From NCBI GenBank assembly GCA_035267185.1, contig DATFLY010000047.1:1-50287 (forward strand): a DNA stretch of 50,287 bases. The letters run 5' to 3'. A model generated the notes under the pieces. The model did not search any database, was not told the DNA's origin, and saw only the letters and a list, made by a program, of their open reading frames with translations. Shown piece by piece: positions 45,651 to 50,287 of this stretch. The DNA comes from JAUIBE01 sp035267185. GTDB lineage: Bacteria; Pseudomonadota; Gammaproteobacteria; Xanthomonadales; SZUA-36. The position numbers were made by a program, and so were the translations under genes. The first letter of the stretch is position 1, and the number at the start of each line of letters is the position of its first letter.

Positions 45651-46337
45651 ATGAATCGGGAAGGGATTCTTGCGGCGTTGTGCGGCCTGCTGACGCTGGT
45701 CATCATCCACTACGCATACTGGCTCAATATCCATACCCCGGGTGTTCTTGCCGCTGTATACCAGTGCAATCCCTATTTCGAAGGGTGTGTTTCAGTCAGC
45801 AGGGCGGCTCGATCCGGCCCGGGATTGCTTTGGTTCAAGCTGGTGATGTTGCCGTGCGCACTCATGATTGCGGTCAGCTGGCGGAACGTTGGCGCCTGGA
45901 TGGCCGGCATTATGCCAGGGTGGGAGAAGTCTCGACTGTGGACGGTTCGCCTTGGAATGGTCGGTGCAGTGGCGCTGGTTTTCTACGTGATTTTCCTTGG
46001 CACCGAGGGTGAAGTCTATTCATGGCTGAGACGATATGGGGTTGTATTCTTTTTTGGCATGACAGCGTTGGCGCAGTTGCTGGTGGCGCGACTGGTCTGG
46101 GCGGCGTTTGGTGTGCTCAAGGGCTGGCTGGCATCACTGTTCGTGGTTCTGGTGAGCCTGCAGTGGGTGACGGGCGTATTCTCGGTGCTCAAGCGCCTTA
46201 TTTTTGACAACCCCGATTTGATCGATCGCCTCGAGAACATGGCTGAATGGCTGATGATTTTGCTGATGTCATTGGGTTTCATCCTGATGGGGCTGTTTCT
46301 CTGTAATCAGCAAACCCGCAAACCTGCATCGTATTGA
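45651..46337 (+). CDS. polytopic membrane protein, unknown function
   Basis: 228 residues with about six hydrophobic segments (near 7-25, 60-78, 100-118, 130-150, 155-172, 200-220). An extracytoplasmic loop after the first helix holds Q-C-N-P-Y-F-E-G-C-V-S-V-S-R-A-A-R with two Cys, which recalls the Frag1/DRAM/Sfk1 (CWH43-N) family, but the match is tentative. It starts 15 bases after mnmE and may be cotranscribed. Confidence 0.65.
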   Translation: MNREGILAALCGLLTLVIIHYAYWLNIHTPGVLAAVYQCNPYFEGCVSVSRAARSGPGLLWFKLVMLPCALMIAVSWRNVGAWMAGIMPGWEKSRLWTVRLGMVGAVALVFYVIFLGTEGEVYSWLRRYGVVFFFGMTALAQLLVARLVWAAFGVLKGWLASLFVVLVSLQWVTGVFSVLKRLIFDNPDLIDRLENMAEWLMILLMSLGFILMGLFLCNQQTRKPASY

Positions 46338-46394
46338 CAAGGAACCAGCGAAAGCGGAAGGTAAGCTCCCGCAACAGAAACTGTTGGAAAGAAC

Positions 46395-47876
46395 ATGCTT
46401 GACCAGACCAAAACCCAACTGAAATTGGACAATCCGGATTTGCTGCGAGAGCAGGCTTACATTGACGGCAAATGGATTGATGCAGATGACGGGAAGACCT
46501 TTGCTGTGACCAACCCGGCGGATGGCTCGCATCTCGCCGACGTGCCGGAGCTGACCACAACCGAGACGCGCCGGGCGGTTGAGGCGGCCGACAGGGCGTG
46601 GAAGGAATGGCGTACACGCACTGCCAAGGACCGGGCTGCAATTCTAAGACGCTGGTTTGATTTGCTGATGGAAAACCAGGATGACCTGGCAGCCATTATG
46701 ACCGCCGAGCAGGGCAAGCCCTTGTTTGAATCTGCCGGAGAAATTGCCTACGGCGCTTCTTTTATTGAATGGTTTGCCGAGGAAGGAAAGCGACTTTACG
46801 GCGATGTGGTTCCAACCCACATGAATGACAGACGCATCATGGTGATCAAGCAGCCGGTCGGTGTCGTGGCCGCGATCACGCCCTGGAATTTCCCCAACGC
46901 AATGATCACCAGGAAGGCCGGTCCGGCGCTGGCCGCAGGCTGTACTTTCGTCGGCAAGCCTGCATCAGAAACACCTTTATCAGCTTTGGCCATCTGCGTG
47001 TTGGCAGAACAGGCTGGTGTACCAGCAGGCGTTCTGAATATTGTGACTTCAACCCGTTCTTCAGAGGTTGGTGAAGAACTCACCAGTAACCCACAGGTCA
47101 GGAAGTTTTCCTTTACCGGATCGACAGCAGTAGGAAAACAACTGATCAGGCAGTGTGCCTCAACGGTAAAACGGGTCTCCATGGAGCTCGGAGGAAACGC
47201 GCCGTTCATCGTGTTTGATGATGCTGACATTGACTCGGCAGTAAAAGGTGCAGTCATCGCCAAGTATCGCAATGCCGGACAAACCTGTGTCTGTGCCAAT
47301 CGACTGTATGTTCAGGCCGGTGTTTACGACGAGTTCATGGAGAAGTTCACCAGCGCCGTAGGAGAGATGAAGGTCGGGCGCGGTGATGAAGAGGGCGTCA
47401 ATGTCGGGCCTCTGATTTCAGACAGTGCAATTGGCAAGGTAGAAAAACTGCTGAAAGATGCGCTTGATAAAGGGGCAGAACTGACCCTTGGCGGCTCACG
47501 TCATGAGCTTGGCAACCTGTTTTTCGAGCCGACAGTACTGGGCAATGCTACCCAGGAAATGGAAGTGGCCCGCGAAGAAATCTTCGGGCCGCTGGCGCCG
47601 GTTTTCCGGTTTGAAGAAGATGAAGATGTGGTGGAGATGGCCAATGCGACCGAGTTTGGTCTCGCGGCCTATTTTTATGCCCGCGATATCGGGCGCATCT
47701 GGAAAGTTGCCGAAGCGCTCGAATACGGCATGGTTTGTATCAACGACGGCATTCTTTCAACCGAGGTGGCGCCATTTGGCGGCATGAAGGAGTCCGGAAT
47801 CGGCCGGGAAGGTTCGAAGTACGGAATCGACGAATATGTCGAATTGAAATACCTGACCATGGCGGGACTGAATTAA
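46395..47876 (+). CDS. gabD: succinate-semialdehyde dehydrogenase (GabD family)
   Basis: 493 residues. Catalytic Cys298 lies in N-A-G-Q-T-C-V-C-A-N and Glu264 in E-L-G-G-N-A-P. T-P-W-N-F-P-N-A-M-I-T-R-K and F-T-G-S-T-A-V-G-K are the NAD(P)-binding segments. It closely resembles GabD of the GABA shunt, oxidising succinate semialdehyde to succinate; other semialdehyde substrates are possible. The C-V-C pair after the nucleophile occurs in GabD. It is followed 22 bases later by a cyclase-family gene. Confidence 0.92.
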   Translation: MLDQTKTQLKLDNPDLLREQAYIDGKWIDADDGKTFAVTNPADGSHLADVPELTTTETRRAVEAADRAWKEWRTRTAKDRAAILRRWFDLLMENQDDLAAIMTAEQGKPLFESAGEIAYGASFIEWFAEEGKRLYGDVVPTHMNDRRIMVIKQPVGVVAAITPWNFPNAMITRKAGPALAAGCTFVGKPASETPLSALAICVLAEQAGVPAGVLNIVTSTRSSEVGEELTSNPQVRKFSFTGSTAVGKQLIRQCASTVKRVSMELGGNAPFIVFDDADIDSAVKGAVIAKYRNAGQTCVCANRLYVQAGVYDEFMEKFTSAVGEMKVGRGDEEGVNVGPLISDSAIGKVEKLLKDALDKGAELTLGGSRHELGNLFFEPTVLGNATQEMEVAREEIFGPLAPVFRFEEDEDVVEMANATEFGLAAYFYARDIGRIWKVAEALEYGMVCINDGILSTEVAPFGGMKESGIGREGSKYGIDEYVELKYLTMAGLN

Positions 47877-47898
47877 ACAACGGTTGAGGAGAATAAAG

Positions 47899-48960
47899 AT
47901 GTTGTTTGAATCACGATCGGCAATGGCTTTTTTGGCAATGGTTTTGGCCTTTTCTGTCTCGACTGTGGAAGCGGTTAATGACGAGCCGCTGGAAGAAAAC
48001 TGGGCGCCGGGTGAGTGGGGCCCGGATGATCTGATTGGCGCTGTAAACCGTATCACGCCGGAATTGGTGCTGGCTGCAGTAGGTTTGGTGAAACAGGGCA
48101 AGGTCGCCACGCTTGGCAAGACCTACCAGGCCGACATGCCGACCTTTCCGGGTCGAAGCTGGAAGCTCACCATTCCCCGCGGCGGCCCCCAATCCTGGGG
48201 CCCACAGCAGCTGGTGGGAAATGAAGAACTGGTCACCGCAGAGCTTGGGCAGGTGGGCACCCAGTTTGACGGGCCTGGCCACATTGGTATACGTACGTCA
48301 CAAGGCGATTACTTCTACAACGGACGTTTTTTGGAAGAAGTTGGCACACCCACCGGTTTGGGGCCCCTGGGTGTTGAGCACATCGCCGAGATTGGATTCG
48401 TGTGCCGGGGCGTGCTTCTGGATGCTGCAAAATATCGCGGCATGGAGATACTGCCAATTCCCGCATCACCACCCAACCAGGGTGATCCCGGAATTATCAC
48501 CGACGAGGATGTACGCAACATGATCGAGGCGCAGGGTATTGCGCCAATCAAAGAGGGAGATTGCGTGTTTCTTTACACGGGCCACGGAAACCTGTGGCAT
48601 CCCCGGGAGTGGGATACTTTTTCTGCAGAGGAAAAGGCTAAAAGGACGGCGGAATTCAACTCAGGACAGCCAGGGTTTGGGATTTCGGCCTGCCATTACC
48701 TCGCCGGGCGAAAGATCATACTGATGGGGGCAGACAACTGGAGCACCGAAGCGACAGCCGCCGGTACTTTCGCGGGCGAGAATGAACAACCGTTTGAATG
48801 CCATCTCACCATGATGCCAAAACATGGCATCTGGAATATCGAGAACCTGGATTTAACCCAGCTGGTTGAAGACGGCGTATCAGAATTTCTGTTCGTGTGG
48901 TCGCCATTGAAAATGAAAGGAGCAACTGGTTCGCCAGGAAATCCGGTTGCGCTTTACTGA
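47899..48960 (+). CDS. exported cyclase/formamidase-like family protein
   Basis: 353 residues from the ATG at 47899 with GAGGAG upstream. A signal peptide ends near V-E-A (residue 25). The PF04199-type fold is indicated by G-T-Q-F-D-G-P-G-H-I-G, the counterpart of the H-x-G-T-H-x-D-x-P-x-H metal motif of kynurenine formamidase; the first two His are Gln here, while Asp and the last His remain. L-Y-T-G-H-G-N-L-W and G-F-G-I-S-A-C-H-Y-L follow the family pattern. The substrate is unknown. It is probably cotranscribed with gabD. Confidence 0.82.
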   Translation: MLFESRSAMAFLAMVLAFSVSTVEAVNDEPLEENWAPGEWGPDDLIGAVNRITPELVLAAVGLVKQGKVATLGKTYQADMPTFPGRSWKLTIPRGGPQSWGPQQLVGNEELVTAELGQVGTQFDGPGHIGIRTSQGDYFYNGRFLEEVGTPTGLGPLGVEHIAEIGFVCRGVLLDAAKYRGMEILPIPASPPNQGDPGIITDEDVRNMIEAQGIAPIKEGDCVFLYTGHGNLWHPREWDTFSAEEKAKRTAEFNSGQPGFGISACHYLAGRKIILMGADNWSTEATAAGTFAGENEQPFECHLTMMPKHGIWNIENLDLTQLVEDGVSEFLFVWSPLKMKGATGSPGNPVALY

Positions 48961-49005
48961 TGGTAAGATCACCGGCACACGTCACATCGTAATCGTTGTG
49001 CCATT

Positions 49006-50287
49006 CTATAGCCCGGTCAATACAGCAGCATATATTTCGATGGCATCCCAGAGGTTTTGGAGACGAATGTTCTCGTCTTTGCCGTGCTGGTTATTGTCAT
49101 GGTTGGCAACCGGCAGGATCAGCACAGGTGAGCCTACCTCTTCGGCAATCAGGTAAATCGGCAGGCTGCCACCCATGGTCGGCAGCTGGATGAGTGGATC
49201 ATCGTTGAGCCCATCCAGAATTTCAGCGACTTCCTGGGCGATGGGCAGATCCATGGACGCCCGGTAAGCGGGATAACCATGATCAGGCCAGGACAGTTCA
49301 GCAATCCTGGCGTGGCCCTGAAGTTCCTCCATGCTCGGTGGCTGGTAAATAATATGGTAACCCTGCTCTCGAAGATGGTCCTCGATGGCCTTGTGCAGGA
49401 AAGCTGGCGTTTGTTTTGGAACAAGCCTCAGTCCGACTGAAGCGGTGGCCGACACCTGGATTGCGTTGCGGGCATCGTCTCCGACATCACCGGAACGAAT
49501 TCCGCGCATGTTGATGGCCGGTCGCATGATGGCCATTTCGACCCGATCATCGGTTTCGGGCGCGCCAATGGCCAGCTGCTCCAGGAGCAGATCATCAACC
49601 TCTGGTGCAGCATTGATGGCGGCCAACTCAGCTTCGGTGGGCGGTGTGACTTGGTCACTGTAGCCGTCGATCAGGATATTTCCAAATTCGTCCCGCATGC
49701 TGCGCAACAGGGCCATTAACTCGACAATGGGGTTTGGTGCCCAGTTGCCATAATGACCGCTGTGGAGGGGGCGGGAAGCACCATAAACGGTGACATCAAA
49801 CCCGTAAGTACCGCGAACGCCGTATACCAGCTGCATGCGCCGGCTCTGATGCATGGGGCCATCGCAAAACAGCCACAGGTCTGCCTGCAGAAGATCGCGA
49901 TTTTCAGCCAGCACCTCCTTTAAATGCGGTGAGCCGGCTTCTTCTTCACCTTCAAGAAACACTTTCAGGTTGACGCTCGGCGACTGGCCCAGTTCTTCCA
50001 ATGCATCCAGGGCGGCCAACAAAGCGATGACGGGCGCCTTGTCGTCGCCGGTTGAGCGGCCAAAAAGTCGCCATTCAGGATCAAACGGCGCCTCGATCGG
50101 CACCGTCTCGCCATCATCTTCCACCAGCGCAGTTCGCATCACCGGCGTCCATGGATCTGAAGCCCAGTCATCCGCATTTGCGGGCTGTCCGTCATAGTGG
50201 ATATAAACCAGGATGGTTCGATCTGCGCCTGGTATCACTTTTTCCGCAAAAACCGCGGGCGGGCCATCGGACTCCAGCAGGCTGGTG
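49006..50287 (-). CDS. M20 family metallopeptidase (N-terminus off window)
   Basis: The frame is open from the stop at 49006 to the window edge, 427 residues, so the start is outside; an internal ATG at 50238 is too late because homologous sequence continues upstream of it. Y-I-H-Y-D-G-Q-P-A holds the first zinc-ligand His and the bridging Asp, and E-G-E-E-E-A-G-S-P is the catalytic Glu segment. D-D-K-A-P-V and the D-G-P loop are typical. Such enzymes act on dipeptides or acylated amino acids. It converges on the cyclase-family gene. Confidence 0.9.
   Translation of the reverse strand, partial: TSLLESDGPPAVFAEKVIPGADRTILVYIHYDGQPANADDWASDPWTPVMRTALVEDDGETVPIEAPFDPEWRLFGRSTGDDKAPVIALLAALDALEELGQSPSVNLKVFLEGEEEAGSPHLKEVLAENRDLLQADLWLFCDGPMHQSRRMQLVYGVRGTYGFDVTVYGASRPLHSGHYGNWAPNPIVELMALLRSMRDEFGNILIDGYSDQVTPPTEAELAAINAAPEVDDLLLEQLAIGAPETDDRVEMAIMRPAINMRGIRSGDVGDDARNAIQVSATASVGLRLVPKQTPAFLHKAIEDHLREQGYHIIYQPPSMEELQGHARIAELSWPDHGYPAYRASMDLPIAQEVAEILDGLNDDPLIQLPTMGGSLPIYLIAEEVGSPVLILPVANHDNNQHGKDENIRLQNLWDAIEIYAAVLTGL

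Overview
The window looks like a chromosomal segment of a gammaproteobacterium. The gene content and order (gyrB-recF-dnaN-[oriC]-dnaA-rpmH-rnpA-yidC...mnmE, glnE, glyQS, cmoAB, pcm-tolC-waaA with an lpxL/waaL lipid A/LPS group, groESL, TolB-like/TPR CadC-type regulators) recall the Xanthomonadales/Wenzhouxiangella/Chromatiales side of the class, but genus cannot be fixed from sequence alone. No tRNA, rRNA, CRISPR array, phage module or transposase gene was recognised.

Layout. 1-2335 (minus): an ECF sigma factor, its membrane anti-sigma partner and two DUF4252 envelope proteins, with a tandem palindromic repeat between sigma and anti-sigma. 2593-5344: a secreted protein of unknown function and a winged-helix/TolB-like/TPR membrane regulator. 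5437-7708: groES-groEL with a candidate heat-shock promoter and two intrinsic terminators. 7739-10207 (minus): two exported proteins of unknown function and a Sco1/SenC copper chaperone. 10270-17063: glnE, a small zinc-finger protein, a WaaL-like O-antigen ligase, LpxL acyltransferase (minus) and WaaA Kdo transferase. 17052-19104 (minus): tolC and a Pcm-family methyltransferase. 19105-21541: thiC behind a gene-free leader that holds a long inverted-repeat element instead of a recognisable TPP riboswitch. 21613-26414: a second ECF sigma factor with a DUF3379 partner, a DUF2333 membrane protein, an AmpD-like amidase, a 254-bp inverted-repeat element set exactly between two stop codons, a DUF2845 protein, a small four-cysteine exported protein and a hotdog thioesterase-like protein. 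26444-28159 (minus): cmoB/cmoA for tRNA wobble uridine modification. 28319-33045: a short NfeD-like protein, a class I glutamine amidotransferase, glyQ-glyS and a degenerate GmhB-like HAD protein.

33064-45635 is the replication-origin neighbourhood. The origin is best placed in the 256-bp dnaN-dnaA gap, which has an AT tract, TAG trinucleotides next to a DnaA box (a BUS-like arrangement), further DnaA boxes and no GATC sites. Downstream of dnaA come rpmH, rnpA, yidC and mnmE. yidD is absent between rnpA and yidC, and a Tat-exported molybdopterin oxidoreductase subunit in the opposite orientation separates yidC from mnmE. 45651-50287 holds a polytopic membrane protein, a GabD-type aldehyde dehydrogenase, an exported cyclase-family protein and an M20 peptidase cut by the window edge.

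Most of the window is core chromosome. The less ordinary items are the two structured inverted-repeat elements (19379-19658 and 24626-24879), the catalytically eroded GmhB-like gene at the usual gmhB position, the BUS-like origin motif, the sigma/anti-sigma/DUF4252 unit with its palindromic repeats, and the insertion into the yidC-mnmE pair. No complete new multi-gene system (defence, secretion, biosynthetic cluster) could be demonstrated.
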